Source: Yoonia sp035117555 (GTDB taxonomy: Bacteria; Pseudomonadota; Alphaproteobacteria; Rhodobacterales; Rhodobacteraceae). Taken from it: a DNA stretch of 64,000 nt. The position numbers and the translations under genes are program-made. The notes below the pieces were generated by a model, which was not told where the DNA came from, did not search any database, and saw nothing but the letters and a program-made list of their open reading frames with translations. Below, one piece after another: positions 1 through 8,957 of the stretch. Each line of letters begins with the position of its first letter. Position 1 is the first letter of the stretch. Location of the stretch: contig NZ_JAYKPK010000003.1 of NCBI RefSeq assembly GCF_035117555.1, forward strand, positions 62,001-126,000. Reading direction: 5' to 3'.

Positions 1-837
1 CAGATTGTCGATGTTTCGGACAAGGACAGGCTGCGGAAAAAAGGAAAATCCAGCACTGGAAAACCACGTCTTTTGCTTCTGAGTGAGCCAAGTCAAATCC
101 TGGCCGTTATCGTCGAACGATTTAACCTGGCGCGAAAACTTGAGGACGGCGCAACTGTTCAACTGCTCAGGTCAGCAGGGTTCAGAGGGCGTGCGCCCAT
201 CATTACCTTTCTCGCGATGCGTCTGCTGATGCCACTTTTATTGCTGGGATTGACGGCATTTTACTTGCTGGTTGTTATAAAGCCTGAAATTCCTTTCGCG
301 GCCATCATTGCGATCATTTTTGTTTCTGGCCTGTTTGGATATTACCTTCCAGCGATCTATGTGAAAAACTGTATCGCAAAGCGGCAACAATCTATCAGGC
401 GCACATGGCCGGACGCACTTGATCTGCTTTTGATCTGTGTTGAATCGGGCATGAGCAGCGAACATGCTTTTCGAAAGGTCGCAGATGAGATCGGTAACCA
501 ATCAAAAGAGCTCGCAGAAGAGCTATCACTGACCACAGCGGAATTGTCATTCTTATCCGATCGCCGCACAGCCTATGAAAACCTTGGAAAACGAACCAAT
601 CTTGATAGTGTAAAATCCGTTGTATCCGGTCTGATGCAGTCCGAAAAATACGGCACGTCACTGGGGCATGCATTGCGCGTGCTTGCGCAGGAAAGCCGTA
701 CCGCGCGGATGAGTGAAGCAGAGAAAAAAGCAGCCTCCTTACCACCAAAGTTGACGGTTCCGATGATCCTGTTTTTTCTGCCGGTCCTCTTTGCCGTGGT
801 AATCACACCAGCCGCTATTCAGATCATGAATGGCTGA
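1..837 (+). CDS. tadC: Tad pilus inner-membrane platform protein TadC (5'-truncated by window edge)
   Basis: The frame is open to base 1, so the gene begins before the window; the first in-window residues read QIVDVSDKDRLRKK. The visible part is the C-terminal T2SSF (GspF-like) half: two membrane segments near in-window residues 75-115, a cytosolic helical domain with the typical PDALDLLLICVESGMS stretch, and a last hydrophobic segment at the C-terminus. TadC-type proteins form the inner-membrane platform for Flp pilus assembly with TadB. The tadG-like gene starts 16 bases downstream, which fits the usual order at the end of a tad locus. Confidence 0.85.
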   Translation, partial: QIVDVSDKDRLRKKGKSSTGKPRLLLLSEPSQILAVIVERFNLARKLEDGATVQLLRSAGFRGRAPIITFLAMRLLMPLLLLGLTAFYLLVVIKPEIPFAAIIAIIFVSGLFGYYLPAIYVKNCIAKRQQSIRRTWPDALDLLLICVESGMSSEHAFRKVADEIGNQSKELAEELSLTTAELSFLSDRRTAYENLGKRTNLDSVKSVVSGLMQSEKYGTSLGHALRVLAQESRTARMSEAEKKAASLPPKLTVPMILFFLPVLFAVVITPAAIQIMNG

Positions 838-853
838 TGAGGGATGAATTGAC

Positions 854-2203
854 ATGCCAGGGCAAAAAATAACCGAGACTTGCACATTATCTGCTGAGAC
901 AGGTCGGGCAGCGCGTCCCGATCCAAGGGCGAAATTCATTCGTCAGTTTGGTCGCGATTGCAGCGGTGGCATTGCGATCATGGCCGCGCTTTTGATGCCG
1001 GTACTGACACTTGGGCTCGGGCTGGGTGCGGAAACCGGATATTATTACATGACGCAGCGCAATCTTCAGAACGCTGCCGATCTGGCGGCGCATGCCGGCG
1101 CTGTCAGGCTGCGTGCAGGGGACGATGAAGCTGCAATTCGTGCCGCCGCGCTTCACGTGGCAAAAGCAGCAGGGTTTGTCGAAAGTGACGGCTTTTTCGA
1201 TGTCAATGTCCCGCCCGAGACCGGACCGAATACTGGAAACCCGGCGAGTGTTGAGGTTCTCGTGACAAAAAGCCAGACACGGTTTTTTTCTGCGATAATC
1301 AACAGTGAACCGGTTCTTATTAACGCGAGGGCTGTTGCAAACGTCTTCTCCTCCGGGTCGTCAGCCTGTGTTCTGGCGCTTTCGCGCACCGACAGTCGCG
1401 CCGTCACGGTCAGCGGATCGACAGATGTCTCGCTCGACGGTTGCGATGTCGCATCGAACTCCAATGCGTCGGACGCCTTTTGGATGAGCAATTCTTCTGC
1501 GCGGCTGACGGTGGATTGTATCCAATCCGTTGGTGGCACCGTGAGCAATCATCAACTTATTCTTCAAGAATGTGCAGCCCCTAAGGAAAATGCGCCCGTC
1601 GTCCGAGATCCTTATGCTGATCTTGCAGAGCCTGAAACATCCATTCCTTGCGAAAGCAATGTCAATGTATCGGTCTTTAACCCGACGCAACCCCACCCAA
1701 GCGGTATGCCCGCGATGCGGATTTGCGGGGGGCTCGATATCAAGTCGAAAGTCGTTTTCAATCCGGGGCTTTATATCATCGATGGTGGTGACCTGACGAT
1801 GAATGCAAACGGTGATGTGTCCAGTGCCGATGTCGGATTAACGGCTGACGGCGTCACCTTTTTCCTGAAAGGAACATCGACGCTTAAATTCAACGGGAAT
1901 GGGAACTTGAATATCCAATCGCCGTCTTCGGGACCATATGCCGGAATTTTGTTCTTTGCCAGCCGTAGTCAGACAGGGCTGACGCATGAAATCCGTGGAA
2001 ACTTTGGCTCTACAGCACAGGGGGCGTTATATGCCCCAACCTCCGCGATTAGTTTTAGTGGCAATTCGACAGCAACGAATGGATGCACGCAGATTATTGG
2101 TTTGACTGTCGAATTTACCGGGAATTCGACGTTGCGATCAAGTTGCAGTACTGAAAACGGTCGTATCATTGAAACGAATGTGTCCGTCAGGATCGTGGAG
2201 TGA
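854..2203 (+). CDS. TadG/TadE-like Flp pilus assembly protein
   Basis: A 449-residue protein with a short cytosolic N-terminus ending in CSGGIAIMAALLMP, then one membrane helix and the motif YYYMTQRNLQNAADLAAHAG. That is the hallmark N-terminus of TadE/TadG-like pseudopilin proteins. The rest is a long, Ser/Asn/Gly-rich exported domain with several cysteines and no visible von Willebrand A motif. It follows tadC by 16 bases, probably in one operon. The role in Flp pilus biogenesis is inferred from the N-terminal signature and context; the large C-terminal domain has no function I can name. Confidence 0.75.
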   Translation: MPGQKITETCTLSAETGRAARPDPRAKFIRQFGRDCSGGIAIMAALLMPVLTLGLGLGAETGYYYMTQRNLQNAADLAAHAGAVRLRAGDDEAAIRAAALHVAKAAGFVESDGFFDVNVPPETGPNTGNPASVEVLVTKSQTRFFSAIINSEPVLINARAVANVFSSGSSACVLALSRTDSRAVTVSGSTDVSLDGCDVASNSNASDAFWMSNSSARLTVDCIQSVGGTVSNHQLILQECAAPKENAPVVRDPYADLAEPETSIPCESNVNVSVFNPTQPHPSGMPAMRICGGLDIKSKVVFNPGLYIIDGGDLTMNANGDVSSADVGLTADGVTFFLKGTSTLKFNGNGNLNIQSPSSGPYAGILFFASRSQTGLTHEIRGNFGSTAQGALYAPTSAISFSGNSTATNGCTQIIGLTVEFTGNSTLRSSCSTENGRIIETNVSVRIVE

Positions 2204-2237
2204 ATTAAATAAAATCTATTCAGATAAGCTTAACCGG

Positions 2238-2621
2238 CTAATCACTTTGTACCACTAAGATTCTGATGACCTCGCGTGTCACAACTGCGGATTTACACGC
2301 GTTCAGATAGGCTTGCTCTATGGAAATATCCACTGCACAGGCCGTTTGTAGCGCGAGACATGCATCTCGCAGAGATATGAAACCCATTATTCCGGCCCGC
2401 GCGATGAAAAAATGGGACTTTCGGGAAATTTCAATTTTATCCTGATCACCTGCTGTTGGATTTTGAAATGCGGTCTCGAGGCTGGATGCAAGATCCAGCA
2501 GTGCCGCGATAGCATGGGGATCACCGAGAAGTTCGCGAAAATCCTGAAAGACCCTGTCATCGAAATGTGCTGGACTAACGTGAACATCCTCCTGGATGCA
2601 AAAATTTTCTTGATGAGCCAT
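2238..2621 (-). CDS. Hpt-like histidine phosphotransfer domain protein
   Basis: A 127-residue all-helical soluble protein. The segment KSHFFIARAGIMGFISLRDACLALQTA resembles the Hpt motif (His, then a small-residue GxxG-like turn and a helix carrying a hydrophobic/Cys pattern), with candidate phospho-His at residue 70. The ATG at 2621 is preferred over an upstream GTG because AGGTG lies 6 bases in front of it. It is divergent from a single-domain response regulator (2995-3369), so the two may exchange phosphate. The match is by eye and the usual Lys after the His is replaced, so function is tentative. Confidence 0.5.
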   Translation of the reverse strand: MAHQENFCIQEDVHVSPAHFDDRVFQDFRELLGDPHAIAALLDLASSLETAFQNPTAGDQDKIEISRKSHFFIARAGIMGFISLRDACLALQTACAVDISIEQAYLNACKSAVVTREVIRILVVQSD

Positions 2622-2994
2622 TTTCAGCACCTGTGATATTCTATTCGTGCAATTATAGGGGAGATATTCTGGAATAAATAGTATTATTAGCCTCGGGTGG
2701 ATGTTTCCATTTACTTTACTTTCGGCTTGGTTCCACCAAACGGCGCACTGTTGAATATGAAGATATTGAATCGATCTGTCACATCATAGGATGTTTGACA
2801 TGATACAATGCAGACGGCATGTTCGAAGGCGATAAATGGCGGGCGACCTCTTGCTGGTAATCAGCAAGGCAGGACGACATGGTTGAACATTAAAAATGCC
2901 GCGCAATCGCAAGACAAAATATGGTTGCGAAGTGCCGCAGGAGAGAGACGTAAGGGGCTGTGGGGTTTGGTCTGATGACTGGTCATATAATGAC
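2622..2994. other. Divergent intergenic region between Hpt-like and response-regulator genes
   Basis: About 370 bases without a convincing gene, clearly more AT-rich than its surroundings around 2640-2800. It should hold the promoters for both divergent genes. I saw a TTGACA at about 2797 but no matching -10 at a good distance, and no strong hairpin. Confidence 0.4.
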
Positions 2995-3369
2995 ATGAAC
3001 GCAGCAGTGAAAATCATGGTTGTTGATGATGATGACCTTGTCCGGCGATATGCGGCTTTGGTGCTCGAAGCAGCAGGATACGATGTCTTTTCTTTTGGGG
3101 GTATCGAAGATGCTCTGGAAGCTCTGAAAAACGGAACGCACCCCGATTTGTTGTTCACGGATGTGTTGCTTGATGGAAATGAAAATGGATTTCACCTTGC
3201 GCGTCTTGCGCGCGTCATTTTGCCGGATCTGAAGGTTCTTTTTGCGTCCGGCTATGCCGACCCACGGTATTTTGATGAAGCACCGGAAGATATCGTGTTT
3301 CTTCCGAAGCCCTATAGTCGGCAAAGCTGCCTTCAGGCCGTTTCAGAAATTCTGGCGGCTTCACGATGA
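2995..3369 (+). CDS. Single-domain response regulator (CheY-like receiver)
   Basis: A 124-residue receiver with no output domain. It has the acidic cluster VVDDDD near residues 9-14, the phospho-acceptor Asp in LLFTDVLLDG, a Ser in FASGYAD at the Thr/Ser position, and the conserved Lys in FLPKPYS. All receiver landmarks are present. The start MNAAVKIMVVDDDD is chosen because upstream in-frame codons do not resemble a receiver; no good ribosome site is visible. The divergent Hpt-like protein is the obvious candidate partner. A stand-alone receiver usually works by protein contact rather than DNA binding. Confidence 0.75.
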   Translation: MNAAVKIMVVDDDDLVRRYAALVLEAAGYDVFSFGGIEDALEALKNGTHPDLLFTDVLLDGNENGFHLARLARVILPDLKVLFASGYADPRYFDEAPEDIVFLPKPYSRQSCLQAVSEILAASR

Positions 3370-3757
3370 TGAGGCTGCCCGCGCCGAGCGGCCACTGATC
3401 GCACCGCAGCATGAGGGCGATGAAGTGACACGGGACCTATCCGGCAGCATAAATACGACCGGCACCGCACCACATTAACCTGTCGAAACATGCTCTCCTA
3501 CATGCGCCCAGGAGCTTTTTTGGCGCCGTGTCTGGCGCAGAGCCTCGCACGTAGTATCTGATTTATAATCATAAAATCATTCGCTCACCTGAAACTGATG
3601 CGGAGGTTGCGGCCTCGTTCGACGTAGGAGGCCACAGGCTTTCTGGCGCCGAAGCGGCGACGAAAACAGAGATCGTGACGATTGTGTCTTGCGCCCATCA
3701 CAATCCTGACTAAAACCGTTTTGAATCCCGACTATTTTTATAAACAATGGAAACGTC
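3370..3757 (+). other. Intergenic region upstream of the siderophore receptor
   Basis: About 390 bases with no supported gene. The stretch around 3559-3580 is AT-rich with short inverted arms (TGATTT and AAATCA separated by 9 bases), and T-rich sequence also precedes the receptor start. An iron-responsive operator is expected here, but I cannot match a Fur, Irr or RirA consensus with confidence. Confidence 0.3.
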
Positions 3758-5866
3758 ATGTCTTACCCTGCCTCAATCCTCTGTCCCCTGTTTCGAGGCC
3801 ATGCATTGATTCTTGGTTGCACCGCTTTAACGCTGTTGCCGGTCGCAGCCAGCGCACAAGATGATTCATCCTTTCGTCTGTCGCCGATCATCGTGCAGGC
3901 CGATGCGGTCATTGATGACGATGCCAATGCCATCGTGGCGCAGGAAATGTGGACCGGCGGCAAGGTCGCAACCAGCATTCTGGACACGCCAGCCTCGGTC
4001 AGTGTGGTCACCGCCAAAGAGATCGAGATGCGCAATGCCGATACGGTGGAAACCGTGCTGCAATATACCCCCGGCATCCATACTGATTACTACGGCTCTG
4101 ACGACCGCAATGATTACGTGCTGGTGCGCGGTTTTCAGGCGACCAGCTATCGGGATGGCATGACTTTGGGGTCGATGCGCGATATCCGCGAGGATCCTTT
4201 CGCCTATGCGCGGGTCGAGGCGATCAGAGGCGCCAATTCCACCCTCTTCGGCGTGTCCGACCCCGGTGGTTCGATCAATTTCGTCACCAAACAGCCGCAA
4301 TTTGAGCGGTTTGGCGAGGCTTATTCCACCATCGGCTCGCATGATCATGCAGAACTGGGTGTCGATTTCGGCGATACGTTGAACGCCAGCGGCACGCTGG
4401 CTTACCGCCTGACCGCCAAGGTGCAGGACAGCGGGCAGGAATATGACACCGGGCGCGACAACGGCACCTTGCTGATGGGGGGTCTGACATGGCAGCCGTC
4501 AGATGCGACCGCGCTGACCATCGTGGTTGACCAGTTGACCCGCGATGCGACACCCAACAGCGGTGGATATCCGCTGCAAGGCACGTTTGACCGCGAAAAT
4601 TTCTTTGGCGATCCAAACCAGAACGACCATGACGTGGATCGCAAGACGGCTTCGGCCTTTCTGCGGCATGCGTTCAATGACAATCTGAACCTGCGCGCCA
4701 ATCTGCGCTACAGCGATCTGACCGATAGTTTCGGCTATGTCTATCTGGCCGAAGGCACCGGGCCTGCCGGCATGGTCTATGACCGTGATTTTTATGGCCA
4801 AGACCGGTCTGCGCAAGAGCTGGTCGGCAATGTGATCCTGCAATATGACGCGCAATTCGCGGCTTTTGACAGCAGCACTTTGGCCGGTCTGGAATATCGC
4901 GATGCGCAAAGCACGGTGCGCGCCTCCTTCGCTGATGCGAGCCCCATCGACATCACCAACCCTGTCAATGCAGGGGCCGCCGTGACAGCCCCTTTGTTCA
5001 CCGATGAGGATCGCGATTATCGCACGCGCTCGGCCTTCCTGCAGCAGAACCTGTCCTTTGACGACCGGTTCATCGCGACGGTCGGTGTGCGCCGCGATTG
5101 GCTGGATCTGGAAACAACCTCTCGTATCACATCCACCACGCAATCGGATGATTTCGCTGAAACCTCCTGGCGCGGTGCGCTGACCTATAAGATCACGCCA
5201 GAGATTTCGACCTATGCGAGCTATGTCGAATCCGTCGCACCGCCATCAATCGGTGTGGCACCGGAACGGGGCGAGCAATATGAGATCGGCGTGAAATATC
5301 AACCATCCGGCATGGATGCGCTGATCTCTGCCGCGGTCTTTGATCTGACCAAGGATAACGTCAGCGTGCCGGTGGTGCAGGATAACGGATCAATCGTGCA
5401 AGAGCTGATCGGCGAATCCCATGTCACCGGGTTCGAGGTTGAAGGCAAAGCCGCCTTGTCCAACCGGGTCGAGGTGATCGCAGGCTATTCCTATATCGAT
5501 ACCGAGGTGGTGCGCGGCAATGTGCGGGGCCGGGATGTGTCGGGCAATGAATTCGCGACCGTGCCGAACCATACCGCCTCGCTCTGGCTGAATTACACGC
5601 GGCCTGCGGGCGATGTGGTCAATGATCAGACGTTCGGGATCGGCGCGCGCTATGTCGGGGATTATTTCTATGGCATCCCGAATGGCGACAAGGCCGAGGC
5701 GGCGGTGATCGTCGATGCGTCCTATAGCTATGCCTTTGATCAAGGCGCGGAACTGGCGCTGAATGTCAGCAACCTGTTCGACGAACAGCATGTCGTGGGC
5801 TCTGCCACCGCCAATTACTACAACCCCGGCCGCAGCATCGCGCTGACCATGCGGCAAAGCTGGTAA
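3758..5866 (+). CDS. TonB-dependent siderophore receptor
   Basis: A 702-residue outer-membrane receptor. A signal peptide ends near AASAQ (residues about 30-34). The plug domain includes PASVSVVTAKEIEMR and the DSDDRNDYVLVRGF-like region, followed by a 22-strand-type barrel and a C-terminus ending in LTMRQSW, with the terminal aromatic residue typical of barrels. TonB receptors of the FhuA/FcuA type import ferric siderophores using energy from TonB-ExbB-ExbD. It heads a locus holding the binding protein, permeases, ATPase and its own energiser, so ferric-siderophore uptake is well supported. The exact siderophore (hydroxamate versus other) cannot be told. GGAAA precedes the ATG. Confidence 0.92.
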   Translation: MSYPASILCPLFRGHALILGCTALTLLPVAASAQDDSSFRLSPIIVQADAVIDDDANAIVAQEMWTGGKVATSILDTPASVSVVTAKEIEMRNADTVETVLQYTPGIHTDYYGSDDRNDYVLVRGFQATSYRDGMTLGSMRDIREDPFAYARVEAIRGANSTLFGVSDPGGSINFVTKQPQFERFGEAYSTIGSHDHAELGVDFGDTLNASGTLAYRLTAKVQDSGQEYDTGRDNGTLLMGGLTWQPSDATALTIVVDQLTRDATPNSGGYPLQGTFDRENFFGDPNQNDHDVDRKTASAFLRHAFNDNLNLRANLRYSDLTDSFGYVYLAEGTGPAGMVYDRDFYGQDRSAQELVGNVILQYDAQFAAFDSSTLAGLEYRDAQSTVRASFADASPIDITNPVNAGAAVTAPLFTDEDRDYRTRSAFLQQNLSFDDRFIATVGVRRDWLDLETTSRITSTTQSDDFAETSWRGALTYKITPEISTYASYVESVAPPSIGVAPERGEQYEIGVKYQPSGMDALISAAVFDLTKDNVSVPVVQDNGSIVQELIGESHVTGFEVEGKAALSNRVEVIAGYSYIDTEVVRGNVRGRDVSGNEFATVPNHTASLWLNYTRPAGDVVNDQTFGIGARYVGDYFYGIPNGDKAEAAVIVDASYSYAFDQGAELALNVSNLFDEQHVVGSATANYYNPGRSIALTMRQSW

Positions 5867-5872
5867 GGCATC

Positions 5873-5896
5873 GCCCCGGTCCCGCAGCAGCGGGGC
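5873..5896 (+). terminator. Hairpin after the receptor gene (possible attenuator)
   Basis: Arms GCCCCG (5873-5878) and CGGGGC (5891-5896) could fold between the receptor and the binding-protein gene. There is no T run, so it is more likely an mRNA-stability or read-through element letting the receptor be made in excess of downstream genes. Confidence 0.35.
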
Positions 5897-5932
5897 TGGG
5901 GTTTGTGCCTGCAGATCGGATTGGAGCTTTCC

Positions 5933-6913
5933 ATGTTATCTTTCATGCGTCTCACGCTGGCCGCTGTGACCCTTGCCGCAACCGCGCAATTGATCAGCGC
6001 GCAGGATTACCCGCAGACAATCACCCATGCCTTTGGCTCCACGGTCCTGACCGAGAAACCCGCACGGGTCGCGACCGTGTCTTGGGCCAATCACGAAGTG
6101 CCGCTGGCCTTGGGCATCGTGCCGGTCGGCTTTTCACGCGCGAGTTTCGGCGATGATGACAGCGACGGTCTGCTGCCTTGGGTCGCGGCACGGCTGGACG
6201 ATCTGGGGGCTGATGTGCCGGTCCTGTTTGACGAAGGCGACGGCATCGATTTCGAAGCGGTGGCAGCGACCGACCCCGATGTGATCCTTGCCGCCTATTC
6301 CGGCCTCAGCCAGTCTGATTATGACCTGCTGAGCCAGATCGCGCCGGTTGTGGCCTTTCCTGATCAGCCTTGGGCCACAGAATGGCGCGACATGATCCGC
6401 CTGAACAGCGCGGGTCTGGGCATGGCGGACGCGGGCGAGGATCTGATCCGCGACCTTGAAGCGCAGATCGCGGATGTTGTGGCGGATCATCCGCAGCTTG
6501 CGGGCAAGACGGCGATGTTCGTCACGCATCTGGATGCGCGCGATCTGAGCACGATTTCCTTCTACACCGCCAATGACGCAAGGGTGCGGTTTTTTGAAGA
6601 TCTGGGGTTGGCCTCGCCCGCCAGCGTGCAAAGCGCCTCGGCCGATGGACTGTTCTTTGCGCAGATCAGTGCAGAACGGATCGATGATTTCGCCGATGTC
6701 GATATTGTGGTGACTTACGGCGATGCGACCTTGCTGGAGGCGATCGCCGCCAATCCGCTGGCGTCGCGCATGGCAGCGGTGCAAAGCGGATCGGTCGTTC
6801 TGCTGGGGAATGACCCGCTTGGCACTGCTGCCAATCCGACGCCGCTGTCGATCCCGTACATACTGGATGATTATGTGGCCTTGCTGGCCGCAGCGGCAGG
6901 CAAGGCAGAATGA
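5933..6913 (+). CDS. Ferric-siderophore ABC transporter, periplasmic binding protein
   Basis: A 326-residue FhuD/FepB-type (class III) binding protein. A signal peptide runs to about residue 23 (LISAQ), followed by the family opening in which HAFGSTVLTEKPARVAT introduces the first lobe; DPDVILAAYSGLS is the typical lobe-1 end. The ATG at 5933 is preferred because GGAG sits 7 bases upstream; an in-frame ATG 30 bases earlier would add a poor leader. It would hand the siderophore from the receptor to the two permeases encoded next, the first of which overlaps its stop by 4 bases. Confidence 0.9.
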   Translation: MLSFMRLTLAAVTLAATAQLISAQDYPQTITHAFGSTVLTEKPARVATVSWANHEVPLALGIVPVGFSRASFGDDDSDGLLPWVAARLDDLGADVPVLFDEGDGIDFEAVAATDPDVILAAYSGLSQSDYDLLSQIAPVVAFPDQPWATEWRDMIRLNSAGLGMADAGEDLIRDLEAQIADVVADHPQLAGKTAMFVTHLDARDLSTISFYTANDARVRFFEDLGLASPASVQSASADGLFFAQISAERIDDFADVDIVVTYGDATLLEAIAANPLASRMAAVQSGSVVLLGNDPLGTAANPTPLSIPYILDDYVALLAAAAGKAE

Positions 6914-7929
6914 TTGCGACCGCGATCCTGCACCGGCCGCAGCTGACGCGCGGTGGCTGGCTGGCCGTCACGCTGGCCTTGTTGATCGTGGTCATGGGCC
7001 TGTCGGTGACCTTTGGCACCCGCGCGGTTGGCTGGTCTGACATTGGCGCGGCGCTGACAGGTCAGGTAGAGACCATCGGTCAGGCGGCGGTGGCCTTGCG
7101 TTTGCCGCGCACCTTGCTGGCGGCTTTGGCGGGCGCGGCGCTCGGTGTTGCAGGCGCTGTGATGCAGGGTGTGACCCGCAACCCTTTGGCCGATCCCGGA
7201 CTGCTGGGCGTGAATGCCGGTGCGGCGCTGGCGGTGGTGATCGGCATCGCATGGTTCGGCATATCGGGCCATTATACCTATATCTGGACCGGCATCACCG
7301 GCGCGGCGCTGGCGTCGTGCTTTGTCTATGCCGTTGGATCGATGGGGCAGGGTGGTGCGACCCCATTAAAGCTGACGCTGGCCGGTGCCGCCACATCCAT
7401 TGCCGCCGCTTCCGTCACATTGGCGCTGGTGCTGGGGCGCAATGACATCGCAGCATCGGTGCAATCCTGGCAAGTCGGCGGCGTCGGCGGCGCGACACTG
7501 GCTGCGACTTTGCCGATGCTGCCATTTCTGATTGTCGGCCTTGCCGTGGCAATGCTGTCGGCGCGGCATCTCAACATGCTTGCCCTTGGCGATGATACGG
7601 CGGTGGCTTTCGGCGTGCGTGTGTCGGTGGCGCGCGGCGCGGCCCTCATCGCGGCGGTCCTGCTCTGCGGTGTTACGACAGCGATCTGCGGCCCGATTGG
7701 CTTTGTCGGGCTGGTCGTGCCGCATCTGTGCCGCCTGCTGGTCGGTGTCGATCACCGCTGGCTGCTGCCGTTCTGCGCCGTGGTAGGCGCTGCCTTGCTG
7801 ATCGGGGCCGATGTCGCAGGCCGCGTCATCGCCCGCCCGAGCGAGGTGGATGTCGGCATCGTCACCGCGCTGATCGGCGCGCCGGTCTTCATCGCCATCG
7901 TCCGCCGGCAGAGGCTGCGGGCGTTATGA
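6910..7929 (+). CDS. FecCD-family siderophore ABC transporter permease (first subunit)
   Basis: A 339-residue polytopic protein of the FecCD/BtuC family with about ten hydrophobic segments. It carries the family motifs LRLPRTLLAALAGAALGVAGAVMQGVTRNPLADPGLLGVNAGAA and GPIGFVGLVVPHLCRLLVG. The start overlaps the end of the binding-protein gene, and its stop overlaps the next ATG (ATGA), indicating translational coupling. With the following permease it should form the heterodimeric channel in the inner membrane. Confidence 0.92.
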   Translation: MIATAILHRPQLTRGGWLAVTLALLIVVMGLSVTFGTRAVGWSDIGAALTGQVETIGQAAVALRLPRTLLAALAGAALGVAGAVMQGVTRNPLADPGLLGVNAGAALAVVIGIAWFGISGHYTYIWTGITGAALASCFVYAVGSMGQGGATPLKLTLAGAATSIAAASVTLALVLGRNDIAASVQSWQVGGVGGATLAATLPMLPFLIVGLAVAMLSARHLNMLALGDDTAVAFGVRVSVARGAALIAAVLLCGVTTAICGPIGFVGLVVPHLCRLLVGVDHRWLLPFCAVVGAALLIGADVAGRVIARPSEVDVGIVTALIGAPVFIAIVRRQRLRAL

Positions 7930-8957
7930 CCAGCGCTGTCTTGTCTCTGCCGCTGCTGCGGCACCGGCGCATCCGGCACCGGCAGATCGTCATTGCGATG
8001 CTGCTGGCCTTGCTGGTCGCTGGTGCGGCGCTGACGCTGAGCGTTGGCCAGACAATCACCCCGCCGTCTGATGTGCTGGCCGTGCTTTTCGGGCGCGATG
8101 TGCCCGGTGCCAGTTTTACCGTCGGCACCCTGCGCCTGCCACGCGTGGTGATGGCGATCCTTGCCGGGCTGTGTTTCGGGCTGGGTGGCACGGCTTGCCA
8201 GATTCTGCTGCGCAACCCGCTGGCCAGCCCCGATATCATCGGGATCAGCGCGGGCAGCGGGGCTGCGGCGGTTTTCGCCATCGTGGTTCTGGGGTGGAGC
8301 GGGTTTGGCGTCTCTGCCCTGTCGATCATCGGCGGGCTCGGTGCGGCGGCGCTGATTGCGGCGCTCGCTTGGCGAGACGGGCTGTCGGGCGGGCGGCTGA
8401 TCCTGATCGGGATCGGCGTCTCGACACTGCTGAACAGCGCGATTGCCTGGCTTTTGCTCCAAGCGCCCGCATGGAGCCTGCAAGACGCGCTACGCTGGCT
8501 GACTGGCAGTCTGAACACGGCGTCCCTTGATCAGGCCCTGCCGCTGATCGTGGCCTTGCTGATCTGCGGCGGCGTGCTGCTGTCACTGACACGCGATATT
8601 GCGGCGCTGCAATTGGGTGATGACAAGGCCGCAGCCCTTGGCGTGCGGATCGGTGCTGTGCGCGTTGCGGTGATCCTCGCCGTCGTCGGCCTGATCGCGG
8701 TCGCGACAGCGGCCACTGGCCCCATCGCCTTTGTCGCCTTTCTGGCGGGTCCGATTGCGGCGCGGATCGCGGGGCCGGGCCAGCCGCCTTTGATCCCCGC
8801 TGCTCTCATCGGCGCTTTGCTGGTGCTGGGCGCGGATTATGCGGGGCAATTTCTGCTGCCGCATCGCTATCCAGTCGGGGTGGTGACCGGCGCTTTGGGC
8901 GCGCCGTTCCTGCTGTCGCTGATCATCCGGATGAACCGGACGGGGCGGCTGACATGA
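7926..8957 (+). CDS. FecCD-family siderophore ABC transporter permease (second subunit)
   Basis: A 343-residue polytopic protein, paralogous to the upstream permease. Diagnostic stretches are TLRLPRVVMAILAGLCFG, the LLRNPLASPDIIGISAGSG segment and the C-terminal GPIAFVAFLAGPIAARIAGPG. The reading frame is open much further upstream, inside the preceding gene, but the first ATG giving a normal permease N-terminus is at 7926 and makes an ATGA overlap with the previous stop. It pairs with the first permease and the ATPase that begins at 8954. Confidence 0.9.
   Translation: MTSAVLSLPLLRHRRIRHRQIVIAMLLALLVAGAALTLSVGQTITPPSDVLAVLFGRDVPGASFTVGTLRLPRVVMAILAGLCFGLGGTACQILLRNPLASPDIIGISAGSGAAAVFAIVVLGWSGFGVSALSIIGGLGAAALIAALAWRDGLSGGRLILIGIGVSTLLNSAIAWLLLQAPAWSLQDALRWLTGSLNTASLDQALPLIVALLICGGVLLSLTRDIAALQLGDDKAAALGVRIGAVRVAVILAVVGLIAVATAATGPIAFVAFLAGPIAARIAGPGQPPLIPAALIGALLVLGADYAGQFLLPHRYPVGVVTGALGAPFLLSLIIRMNRTGRLT

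Noticed and set aside
3540..3757. Fur or RirA box before the siderophore receptor
   Set aside because: AT-rich and partly palindromic sequence is present, but no version matches a known consensus closely enough.
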